In this document: positions 1 to 5,128 of the stretch, piece by piece
Numbering within the stretch: the first letter of the stretch is position 1
Layout of the letters: the number at the start of each line of letters is the position of its first letter
Origin: Reyranella sp.
GTDB lineage: Bacteria > Pseudomonadota > Alphaproteobacteria > Reyranellales > Reyranellaceae
Length of the DNA stretch: 5,128 bases
NCBI GenBank assembly: GCA_016780605.1
Contig: JADHLS010000492.1
Coordinates: forward strand, 1-5,128
Direction: 5' to 3'
Notes under the pieces: model-generated
Database searches by the model: none
The model's input: only the letters and a program-made list of their open reading frames with translations
What the model was told of the DNA's origin: nothing
Position numbers and translations under genes: made by a program

Positions 1-33
1 CGCCGCAACGCCGGCGGGCGCTGAGCGCACGCG

Positions 34-1002
34 TCATTCCATCCTGGCGCCGCTGGCCTTGACCACGGGGCCCCACTTCTCGCGCTCCTGACGGACGAAG
101 TCAGTGAACTCGGCCGGCGTCATCGGCCGGATCACCGCGCCCTGCGCCAGCATGGGCTCGGTGGCCTCCTTGTTGTTCAGCACGCCGACGGCGGCGGCAT
201 GGATGCGGTCCAGCATGTCCTTCGGCACGGCGGCAGGCGCGCACAGCCCGTACCAGTTGTCGGAGAGAACCGTGGGCAGGCCGACCTCGGCGGTGGTCGG
301 CACGTCGGGCAGCAGGGCCGAGCGGGTCTTGCTGGTCGCCGCCAACGCCTTGACGGCGCCCGACCGGATGTGCGGCAGCAGCACCGAGACGTCGAGCACC
401 ACCATCTGCACCTGCCCGGCCAGCAGGTCCTGCACCGCCGGCGCCGCGCCGCGATAGGGCACGTGCACGATGTCGATGCCGGCGGCACTCTTGAACAGCT
501 CGGCCGCCAGATGGCTGATGCCGCCGGGGCCGGACGAGCCGTAGTTCACCTTGCCGGGATTGGCCTTGGCATAGGCGACCAACTCGGGGACCGAAGCAAC
601 CGGCAGGCGCGACGAGGTGGCGACGATCATCTGCACCAGCGCGATCGGCGTCAGCAGCGCGATGTCCTTGTCCTCGAACGGCATGTTGGGGACCATGAAC
701 GGCGCGATCGCCGTCGGACCCGTGGCGTTCATGCCGATCGTGTAGCCGTCGGGTGCGGCCTTGGCGGTGGCGGCGACGCCGACCACGCCGCCCATGCCGC
801 CCTTGTTGTCGACCACGATCTGCAGGCCGAGGGTCGCCGACATGCCGCGCGCCAGGATACGGCCGAACATGTCCGACGGACCGCCGGCCGCGAACGGTAC
901 GAAGAGAGTGATCGGCCGGTTCGGCCAGCCTTGCGCCTTGGCGTCGGTCGCGGTCATCAGCGCGGCCGCACCGGCGGCCTGGAGAATCGTCCTGCGCTTC
1001 AT
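34..1002 (-). CDS. Bug/TctC-family tripartite tricarboxylate transporter substrate-binding protein
   Basis: This is a periplasmic solute-binding protein of the Bug (TctC) family. Members bind small carboxylates or related metabolites and pass them to TctA/TctB-type membrane subunits or act as sensors. The 322 residues fit the usual length. Residues 1-23 form a signal peptide with a basic KRR start, an alanine-rich core and an AKA cleavage site before Q24. The arginine pair makes Tat export conceivable, but the motif is weak. Family hallmarks appear in order: VPFAAGGPSD (35-44), VVDNKGGMGG (63-72), AAPDGYTIG (82-90), YGSSGPGG (154-161), VPYRGAAPAVQDLLAGQVQ (181-199), PDVPTTAEVGLP (232-243) and WYGL (250-253). 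The ATG is preceded by a good AGGAG. It is the third gene of the minus-strand operon, 8 bases after the monooxygenase gene. No TctA or TctB gene is visible nearby. The family call is firm; the ligand is unknown. Confidence 0.95.
   Translation of the reverse strand: MKRRTILQAAGAAALMTATDAKAQGWPNRPITLFVPFAAGGPSDMFGRILARGMSATLGLQIVVDNKGGMGGVVGVAATAKAAPDGYTIGMNATGPTAIAPFMVPNMPFEDKDIALLTPIALVQMIVATSSRLPVASVPELVAYAKANPGKVNYGSSGPGGISHLAAELFKSAAGIDIVHVPYRGAAPAVQDLLAGQVQMVVLDVSVLLPHIRSGAVKALAATSKTRSALLPDVPTTAEVGLPTVLSDNWYGLCAPAAVPKDMLDRIHAAAVGVLNNKEATEPMLAQGAVIRPMTPAEFTDFVRQEREKWGPVVKASGARME
35..37 (-). other. ATGA stop/start overlap: possible start of a fourth operon gene
   Basis: The Bug gene ends in ...GAATGA, and the ATG inside this string (37 down to 35) opens a frame that stays open for the remaining twelve codons to the left edge (MTRALSARRRCG). 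AGGA lies four bases upstream of this ATG. ATGA overlaps are a classic sign of translational coupling, but twelve codons give no family identity and such overlaps also arise by chance, so this is only a candidate start. Confidence 0.25.
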
Positions 1003-1007
1003 CGTTG

Positions 1008-1013
1008 CTCCTA
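1008..1013 (-). promoter_or_regulatory. Ribosome binding site of the Bug gene, overlapping the LLM stop codon
   Basis: On the minus strand the sequence reads TAGGAG, then five bases, then the ATG at 1002. The first three bases are the TAG stop of the monooxygenase gene, so a terminating ribosome covers the start site of the Bug gene. This spacing is near optimal and supports the ATG at 1002. Translational coupling is an inference from this geometry. Confidence 0.75.
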
Positions 1014-2141
1014 CTTGCGCAACCCGGCCTGGCGCAGCAGCGGCATCACCGCGCTGTCGAAGTATTTGAGCTCCTCGTTGTAGTCGAGGAAGCCGAACAC
1101 CACGCCGTCGACACCTGCCGCCGAGACCTCGGCGAGCTGGGCCGTCACCTGCTCGGGTGTGCCGATGATCGGGTTGGTGCCCCAGCCGGCGACGACGCGC
1201 TCGCGGTACCTGGCGATGCGATCGTTGAACGACTGGCTTTCGATGCCCAGCACCTTCATGAGGTTGTCGGCGGCGACGCGGTCGCCGTGCTCGATGATGC
1301 TGCGATAGACCCGGCGCGCCTCAGCCTCGGTCTCGCGGCAGACCACCAGCGCCGAGGTGCAGATGCCGATGTCGCGATCGTAGTCGGTGCGGGCGAGCGC
1401 GCGGACCTCGGCCGCCACGGTCCTCACCTGTTCGACGCTGTCGAAGCCCACGAAGCTGAAATCGACCTCGCGGGCCGAGAAGGCACGGGCGGCCGGCGAA
1501 TGGCCGGCGTTGATCAGGACGGGCCACGGCTTCTGCACCGGCTTGGGGTGCGCCTGGGCCTGCCTGATGTGGAAGTGCTCGGAGTCGAAGTCGAACGGCT
1601 GCTCGTCGACCCACAGGCGCTTGGCGATGGCGAGCCATTCGGCGCCGTAGCGGTAGCGGTCGTCGTGGGCGCGCTGGCTGCCCTGGAACATCTCCATCTC
1701 GGGCGTGAACCAGCCCATCACCAGGTTGAGGCAGAAGCGGCCTCTGGAGATGTGGTCGATGGTCGTCGCCTGCTTGGCGGCGACGATGGGATGCACCGTG
1801 GGTACATGCGAGGTCGCGGCGACCATGATGCGCTCCGTCGCCTGGGCGAGGCCCGCCGCCCAGGTGTAGGTCTCGAACGATTCGCCGTTGAAGTCGGTGG
1901 TGCCGCCGAAGCCGCGCCAGCGCGCCACCGGCAGGGCGAGCTCGAAGCCCATGGCGTCGGCGCGTTTCACGATCGCCGACGTGTGCTCCCAGGTCACCTT
2001 GTAGGTGGTGGGCGCGTGGCTGATGTTGACGCCGTAGCTGCAGTTGGCTCCGAACACGCCGAGCTTGAGCTTCTGTTCGTTGTACAGCGGCACGTGGGCG
2101 CGCCGGTACTCCTCCCGCGCGATGGTTTCGGCGCTTGTCAT
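1011..2141 (-). CDS. LLM-class flavin-dependent monooxygenase (RutA/SsuD/SfnG-like)
   Basis: This is a 376-residue bacterial luciferase-like (TIM-barrel) oxidoreductase. Known members use FMNH2 supplied by a separate reductase, plus O2, to cleave sulfonates, sulfones, pyrimidines or amines. Visible family features are KLGVFGANCSYG near the N-terminus (26-37), WRGFGG (75-80), the strand and helix ATSHVPTVHPIVAAKQATTI (109-128) followed by DHISRGRF (129-136), GW (143-144), the sugar/phosphate-loop motif AGHSPAARAFSA (212-223) and IIGTPEQV (325-332). WRGFGG and the DHIS-GRF block are the RutA/SfnG-type pattern rather than an F420-type one (inference). It is the middle gene of the operon, 5 bases downstream of the GMC gene. 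No flavin reductase is in the window. The ATG at 2141 sits only one base after AGGAGG, which is unusually tight, but no better start is apparent: a GTG at codon 17 would remove the N-terminal extension only. The substrate is not determinable. Confidence 0.93.
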   Translation of the reverse strand: MTSAETIAREEYRRAHVPLYNEQKLKLGVFGANCSYGVNISHAPTTYKVTWEHTSAIVKRADAMGFELALPVARWRGFGGTTDFNGESFETYTWAAGLAQATERIMVAATSHVPTVHPIVAAKQATTIDHISRGRFCLNLVMGWFTPEMEMFQGSQRAHDDRYRYGAEWLAIAKRLWVDEQPFDFDSEHFHIRQAQAHPKPVQKPWPVLINAGHSPAARAFSAREVDFSFVGFDSVEQVRTVAAEVRALARTDYDRDIGICTSALVVCRETEAEARRVYRSIIEHGDRVAADNLMKVLGIESQSFNDRIARYRERVVAGWGTNPIIGTPEQVTAQLAEVSAAGVDGVVFGFLDYNEELKYFDSAVMPLLRQAGLRK

Positions 2142-2142
2142 G

Positions 2143-2149
2143 CCTCCTA
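2143..2149 (-). promoter_or_regulatory. Ribosome binding site of the LLM gene, overlapping the GMC stop codon
   Basis: On the minus strand the sequence reads TAGGAGG, one base, then ATG at 2141. The TAG is the stop codon of the GMC gene. The Shine-Dalgarno sequence is nearly perfect, but its spacing to the ATG is much shorter than usual. The site may work mainly through re-initiation by ribosomes that have just finished the GMC gene. Confidence 0.65.
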
Positions 2150-3790
2150 CGCCGCCGCCCGGCGCCCGTCCGAGCCCGCAGCCGCCAGCACCATCTCAGC
2201 GCACTTCTCGCCGATCATGATGCAGGGCGCGTTGGTGTTGCCGCTGGTCAGCGTCGGCATGATCGAGGCATCGGCGACGCGCAGGCCGCGGATGCCGTGC
2301 ACGCGCAGCTCGCTGTCGACGACGGCCATGGGATCGTTGCCCATCTTGCAGGTGCCGACCGGATGATAGGTCGTCTCGGCGTTGTGGCGCACCCAGTCCA
2401 GCAGCTCGTCGTCGGTCGTGAGGTGGGCGCCGGGCGCGATCTCCTCGCCGGTCACCTCCTTCAGGGGCGAGGTCGCCATCAACTCTCGGCCCTTGCGGAT
2501 CGCGGCCAACAGGCCTTCGCGGTCGGCCCTCGCCGAGAGGAAGTTGAAGCGAATGGCCGGCGGCTCCGAAGGGTCCGCCGACTTGATGTGGACCGAGCCG
2601 GTGCTCTCCGAGCGCAGCACGTTGATGTTCATGGTGATGCCGCGGCGCTTGGCGATGCGGCGTTCGTGTCCGACACGCTCGTAGAGGAACGGCAGGACGG
2701 AGACGGTGGCGTCGGGCGTCTCGAGCCCGGGACGCGTGCGGAAGTACATGCGGATCGGCACCGACGTCGTTGCCAAGAAGCCCTCGCCCCACAGCGCGTA
2801 CCTGATCGCCTCGCGCGCCAGGCGCCAGCCACGGGCATTGTCGTTGAAGGTGGCGTTGCGCTCGGTGATGGCGAATTTTACGCGCGGTGAATAGTGGTCC
2901 CTGAGGTTCTCGCCGACGCCGTTCAACTCGTGCACCGGCACGATCCCGAGCGAACGCAGCCGTTGTCCCTGGCCGATGCCGGAGAGTTCCAGGAGCTTGG
3001 GCGAGTTGATGGAGCCGCTGCAGATGATGACCTCGCGCGTCGCACGCGCGTCCTTCTTCTGGCCGTTCGCGGAGTAGCGTACGCCAACGCAGGTCTTGCC
3101 TTCCAGGATCAGCGTCTCGGCCAGCGCCCCCGATTCAATCGTCAGGTTGGGCCGGCCGCGCGCCGGATCGAGATAGCAGAACGCCGTGCTTTGGCGCCGA
3201 CCCCTGGCGATCGTCACCTGCGACATGCCGATGCCTTCCTGCGTCTCGCCGTTGAGGTCGGGATTGAACGGCAAGCCGATCTTCGCCGCCGCCTCGATCA
3301 TCTTCTCGAGCAGGGGGATCCTGTGGCGCGGCGTATCGGTGACGCGCAGCGGGCCGGAGCGGCCGCGCAGGTCATCGCTGCCGCCATCATAGTTCTCCAT
3401 GCGCTTGAAGACCGGCAGCACGTCCTGCCAGCTCCAGCCACGATTGCCGAGCTGCGCCCAGTGGTCGTAGTCCTGCGCCTGGCCGCGGATATAGACCATG
3501 CCGTTGATCGAGCTCGAGCCGCCCAGCATCTTGCCGCGCGGCACCTCTATGCGGCGGCCGCCCGAGCCTTCATCGGGGTCGGCGGCGAAGCACCAGTTGA
3601 CCGCCGGAAGATCGATCATCTTGGAAACGCCGACGGGCACGCGCGACCAGAAGTAGCTTGATCCCTCGGTGCCGGCCTCGAGCAGCAGCACGCGGTAGGC
3701 ACCGCCTTCGCTCAGGCGTGCGGCGACGACGGCGCCGGCCGAACCGGCGCCGACGACGATGTAGTCGTAGAGGTCTTTGTCGTTCGTCAT
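2147..3790 (-). CDS. GMC-family FAD-dependent alcohol/choline dehydrogenase-like oxidoreductase
   Basis: This 547-residue flavoprotein belongs to the glucose-methanol-choline oxidoreductase family and is close in length to choline dehydrogenase (BetA) and AlkJ-type alcohol dehydrogenases. It should oxidise an alcohol to an aldehyde or ketone with FAD. Seen directly: the Rossmann motif VVGAGSAGA (12-20) with acidic E38 after the second strand; the first GMC signature around PRGKMLGGSSSING (84-97); the second signature around SGSINSPKLLELSGIG (258-273); HPVGTCKMG (476-484), with H476 as the probable catalytic base; and GNTNAP (517-522), with N520 as the expected partner residue. The residue aligned to the FAD-linking histidine of choline oxidase is isoleucine (I95), so FAD should be non-covalent. 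No signal peptide is seen. I chose the ATG at 3790 because it lies just before the FAD motif; an upstream in-frame TTG at 3844 adds 18 unconserved residues. The ribosome site there (GGGGA, ten bases away) is weak. The substrate is unknown; a choline role is not supported by neighbours. Confidence 0.95.
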   Translation of the reverse strand: MTNDKDLYDYIVVGAGSAGAVVAARLSEGGAYRVLLLEAGTEGSSYFWSRVPVGVSKMIDLPAVNWCFAADPDEGSGGRRIEVPRGKMLGGSSSINGMVYIRGQAQDYDHWAQLGNRGWSWQDVLPVFKRMENYDGGSDDLRGRSGPLRVTDTPRHRIPLLEKMIEAAAKIGLPFNPDLNGETQEGIGMSQVTIARGRRQSTAFCYLDPARGRPNLTIESGALAETLILEGKTCVGVRYSANGQKKDARATREVIICSGSINSPKLLELSGIGQGQRLRSLGIVPVHELNGVGENLRDHYSPRVKFAITERNATFNDNARGWRLAREAIRYALWGEGFLATTSVPIRMYFRTRPGLETPDATVSVLPFLYERVGHERRIAKRRGITMNINVLRSESTGSVHIKSADPSEPPAIRFNFLSARADREGLLAAIRKGRELMATSPLKEVTGEEIAPGAHLTTDDELLDWVRHNAETTYHPVGTCKMGNDPMAVVDSELRVHGIRGLRVADASIMPTLTSGNTNAPCIMIGEKCAEMVLAAAGSDGRRAAA

Positions 3791-3852
3791 GTGCTGCGTT
3801 TCCCCGTTTGAAGAAAGCTTGGCTTCCCTCCCGTTGCGCAGCAAGGCCGGCC

Positions 3853-3867
3853 GTCCGCGCAGCGGAC
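3853..3867. repeat. Perfect 6-bp inverted repeat in the divergent promoter region
   Basis: GTCCGC, GCA, GCGGAC form a perfect dyad with a three-base centre, midway between the two divergent genes. The 8-bp palindrome GGCCGGCC ends at 3852, right beside it. It is not followed by a T-run on either strand, so it is not a standard terminator. It could be an operator for a regulator encoded outside the window, or a chance GC-rich hairpin. Confidence 0.4.
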
Positions 3868-3907
3868 AAAGGGTTCCCGTCAGTTTCCCTTCAGGCTAGG
3901 ATTTTCC

Positions 3908-3915
3908 AGGGGAGA
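3908..3915 (+). promoter_or_regulatory. Ribosome binding site deciding the SGNH gene start
   Basis: AGGGGAGA lies nine bases before the ATG at 3925. That ATG directly begins a short basic stretch and a membrane helix. This combination selects 3925 over earlier in-frame codons, which would run antisense through the GMC gene. Confidence 0.7.
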
Positions 3916-3924
3916 CCGAGGCTC

Positions 3925-5007
3925 ATGGGCCGGCCGATCGCTACGTCGCTTCTCGCCCGCGTGGGCCTGGTGTGTATGTCAGTGCTCGCCTCGCTGCTGT
4001 TGCTCGAGGCCGCATGCCGCCTCGTGCGCGGCGGGAGAGACGCGCTGCTTCATTGGCCCAACATCGCGCGGGAAAGAATGAGCATCGACAGCGGCGGCGC
4101 GTGCGCCTATCGCCACGACGACCTGCTGGGCTGGTCGCTGCCACCCAATTGCGCGTCGCCTGCCTACCGCATTGACGCCGATGGCTTCCGCAGCACGTCC
4201 GCGGCCGGGCTGGTGGCAAGAGCGCCGCCGGTGCTCGTCACCGGCTCGTCCTTCGCCATGGGCGACGAGGTCGATGACGACCAGACCTGGCCCGCTTACC
4301 TGCAGGACCTGCTGGGCAGGCGTGTGCTCAATGCCGGCGTCAGCGGCTACTCACTTGATCAGACCGTGCTCAATGCCGAACGGCTGGCGGCGCATGCGCA
4401 CCCGGCGCTGATCGTCGTCAGCTTCACGCCTGGCGATGTGTGGCGCACCGAGCTCAAGGTGGCCTACAGCCGCAACAAGCCGTGGTTCGAGCCGGTTCCC
4501 GGCGGGCTCGAACTGCGCGGTGTGCCGGTCCCGCCGCCTGAGCGTCGGGCGGCGCTTCCGGTGGCGGCACGCCTGCTCGGCTGGTCGACGCTGGCCGACG
4601 AGGTCGTGGAGCGGCTCGCTATCCGCGAAGGCTGGTACTACCGGGAGGGACGTGCCGTACCAGCTGGCGACGGCCCCGTCATCGCCTGCCGGTTGATGTC
4701 GCGGCTGGCTCGGCTCGGCGTACCAGTCGTCGTGCTGGGGCAGTACGGCCTCGGCCACTGGCGAGGCGACGCGGCATATCAAGCCTGGGGGGCACAAGCC
4801 GTCCGCAATGTCCTGCGCTGTGCGACCGATGCAGGCTTGCCGACGCTCGATCTCGCCGAACCGCTTCGCGCCCTGATCGAGGCGCGCGGTCGCGACACGC
4901 TTTATCGCACCGAGCATCACACGCCGCTGGGCAATCGGCTGGTGGCCGAAATCGTGCAGGCGGAGTTGAAGCGCCGTGATTTCCAGCTGGCGACACAGGA
5001 TCGCTGA
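3925..5007 (+). CDS. Membrane-anchored SGNH/GDSL-hydrolase-like protein with altered motifs
   Basis: This 360-residue protein has one N-terminal membrane segment (about 9-34) ending in LLLLEAACRLV. A glutamate and an arginine there are common in this family. The rest is probably periplasmic. A DDLLGWSLPPN stretch (65-75) and RIDADGFRS (82-90) match the pre-domain typical of proteobacterial SGNH proteins that act on envelope or exopolysaccharide esters. SGNH blocks: TGSSFAMGDEV (106-116, probable nucleophile S109), NAGVSGYS (136-143), VVSFTPGDVW (164-173) and TEHHTPLGN (329-337, probable H331). Block I reads GSS instead of GDS, block III reads PGD where GND is usual, and the Asp usually two residues before the His is Thr, with E330 next to it. 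C31 is not in a proper lipobox, because position -3 is Glu. The ATG follows AGGGGAGA with nine bases between. An in-frame upstream extension to 3658 overlaps the GMC gene and was not used. Function and substrate are unknown. Confidence 0.85.
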   Translation: MGRPIATSLLARVGLVCMSVLASLLLLEAACRLVRGGRDALLHWPNIARERMSIDSGGACAYRHDDLLGWSLPPNCASPAYRIDADGFRSTSAAGLVARAPPVLVTGSSFAMGDEVDDDQTWPAYLQDLLGRRVLNAGVSGYSLDQTVLNAERLAAHAHPALIVVSFTPGDVWRTELKVAYSRNKPWFEPVPGGLELRGVPVPPPERRAALPVAARLLGWSTLADEVVERLAIREGWYYREGRAVPAGDGPVIACRLMSRLARLGVPVVVLGQYGLGHWRGDAAYQAWGAQAVRNVLRCATDAGLPTLDLAEPLRALIEARGRDTLYRTEHHTPLGNRLVAEIVQAELKRRDFQLATQDR

Positions 5008-5058
5008 AGGCGCGTGACTCGAATCCTCCCCGAGCGCAGCTTGGACCGAGCACAAGCC

Positions 5059-5065
5059 GGAGGGG
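5059..5065 (+). promoter_or_regulatory. Ribosome binding site of the right-edge gene
   Basis: GGAGGGG ends two bases before the ATG at 5068; counted from GGAGG, the spacing is four bases. It supports a real start here, although only twenty codons remain in the window. Confidence 0.6.
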
Positions 5066-5067
5066 AC

Positions 5068-5128
5068 ATGGAGTTCGACGTCATGACGCGCGCCACCACC
5101 TGGCAGCACGTCGCCGAGCTGGCGCGCC
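5068..5128 (+). CDS. 5' end of a probable LLM-class flavin/F420-type oxidoreductase (partial)
   Basis: Twenty codons are open to the right edge, starting at an ATG four bases after a strong GGAGG. The residues read MEFDVMTRATTWQHVAELAR. This resembles the N-terminus of luciferase-like oxidoreductases, in which a first beta strand (here FDVMTRA) leads into a helix beginning with a W-x-x-V-A-x-x-A-R pattern that precedes the AExxGF turn. The family call rests on this short stretch and on memory of similar N-termini, so it is tentative. The gene lies 60 bases after the SGNH gene on the same strand with no terminator between them, so it could be cotranscribed with it. If the call holds, the window carries two LLM enzymes on opposite strands. 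Confidence 0.55.
   Translation, partial: MEFDVMTRATTWQHVAELAR

Larger units (their letters stand above)
3791..3924. promoter_or_regulatory. Divergent intergenic region between the GMC operon and the SGNH gene
   Basis: This 134-base stretch is the only sizeable non-coding gap and must hold the promoter for the minus-strand operon. It probably also holds one for the SGNH gene. It is less GC-rich in patches than the genes (for example AAGAAAGCTT at 3811-3820 and CTAGGATTTTCC at 3896-3907). A weak plus-strand sigma70-like pair can be drawn: TTCCCG (3874-3879), 17 bases, then TAGGAT (3897-3902). It matches the consensus poorly, so I do not call it with confidence. No clear minus-strand promoter was found by eye. 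Confidence 0.5.

Noticed and set aside
199..1083. A 294-codon plus-strand open frame antisense to the Bug gene
   Set aside because: It is rich in Arg, Gly, His and Asp with no recognisable domain, while the opposite strand encodes a clear Bug protein with a signal peptide.
1005..2366. A 453-codon plus-strand open frame antisense to the LLM gene and the end of the GMC gene
   Set aside because: Its translation is low-complexity, rich in His, Arg, Ala, Val and Asp, with no family motif. It mirrors the codon pattern of the well-supported minus-strand genes and is a typical GC-rich shadow frame.
2894..3661. Plus-strand open frame (255 codons) antisense to the GMC gene, and its neighbour at 2135-2890
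   Set aside because: Both lie wholly opposite conserved GMC motifs and show compositionally biased translations with no motif.
3791..3844. TTG start at 3844 for the GMC gene
   Set aside because: It adds 18 residues unlike the family N-terminus. The ATG at 3790 lies a normal distance before the FAD-binding motif.
3658..3924. Upstream in-frame extension of the SGNH gene, 89 codons
   Set aside because: The extension is arginine-rich, lies antisense to the GMC N-terminus and has no membrane or signal features. The ATG at 3925 has a good ribosome site and begins a membrane anchor.
4006..4017. Lipoprotein lipobox at C31 of the SGNH protein (residues LEAAC)
   Set aside because: The -3 position is Glu instead of Leu, Val or Ile, so lipidation is not supported; a membrane anchor is the simpler reading.
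5008..5067. Possible terminator between the SGNH gene and the right-edge gene
   Set aside because: CTCCCC and GGAGGGG look complementary at first, but they do not pair in the proper order, and no T-run follows. A CCGAGC direct repeat (5030-5035 and 5046-5051) is too short to call.
4351..5109. Minus-strand 252-codon open frame antisense to the SGNH gene
   Set aside because: There is no domain pattern. It covers the SGNH catalytic blocks on the other strand and runs across the start of the next plus-strand gene.

Overview
The window is GC-rich, tightly packed proteobacterial chromosome. A periplasmic binding protein of the Bug/TctC family, a luciferase-like (LLM) flavin monooxygenase and a GMC alcohol dehydrogenase sit together. 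This mix suits a metabolically versatile alpha- or betaproteobacterium, such as relatives of Reyranella, Bradyrhizobium or the Burkholderiales. That placement rests on family distribution and base composition, not on a phylogenetic marker.

Layout: positions 3790 down to 34 hold a three-gene minus-strand operon in the order GMC oxidoreductase, LLM monooxygenase, Bug-type solute-binding protein. The gaps are 5 and 8 bases, and at both junctions the Shine-Dalgarno sequence is built partly from the upstream TAG stop codon. An ATGA overlap at the end of the Bug gene suggests that a fourth cistron may continue past the left edge. A 134-base divergent region (3791-3924) separates this operon from the plus-strand genes. 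It contains a perfect inverted repeat. To the right are a membrane-anchored SGNH/GDSL-like protein (3925-5007) with an altered catalytic motif set, then the first 20 codons of another gene (5068 onward) whose N-terminus looks like a second LLM-class oxidoreductase.

Functional reading (inference): the minus-strand operon looks like a small catabolic cassette. The Bug protein would capture an organic acid or similar small molecule in the periplasm. The GMC enzyme would oxidise an alcohol to an aldehyde or acid, and the LLM enzyme would insert oxygen or cleave a C-N, C-S or C-C bond using reduced flavin. No TctA/TctB membrane subunits, flavin reductase or regulator lies inside the window, so the substrate cannot be read from this sequence. 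No RNA genes, insertion sequences, CRISPR arrays or origins were seen.
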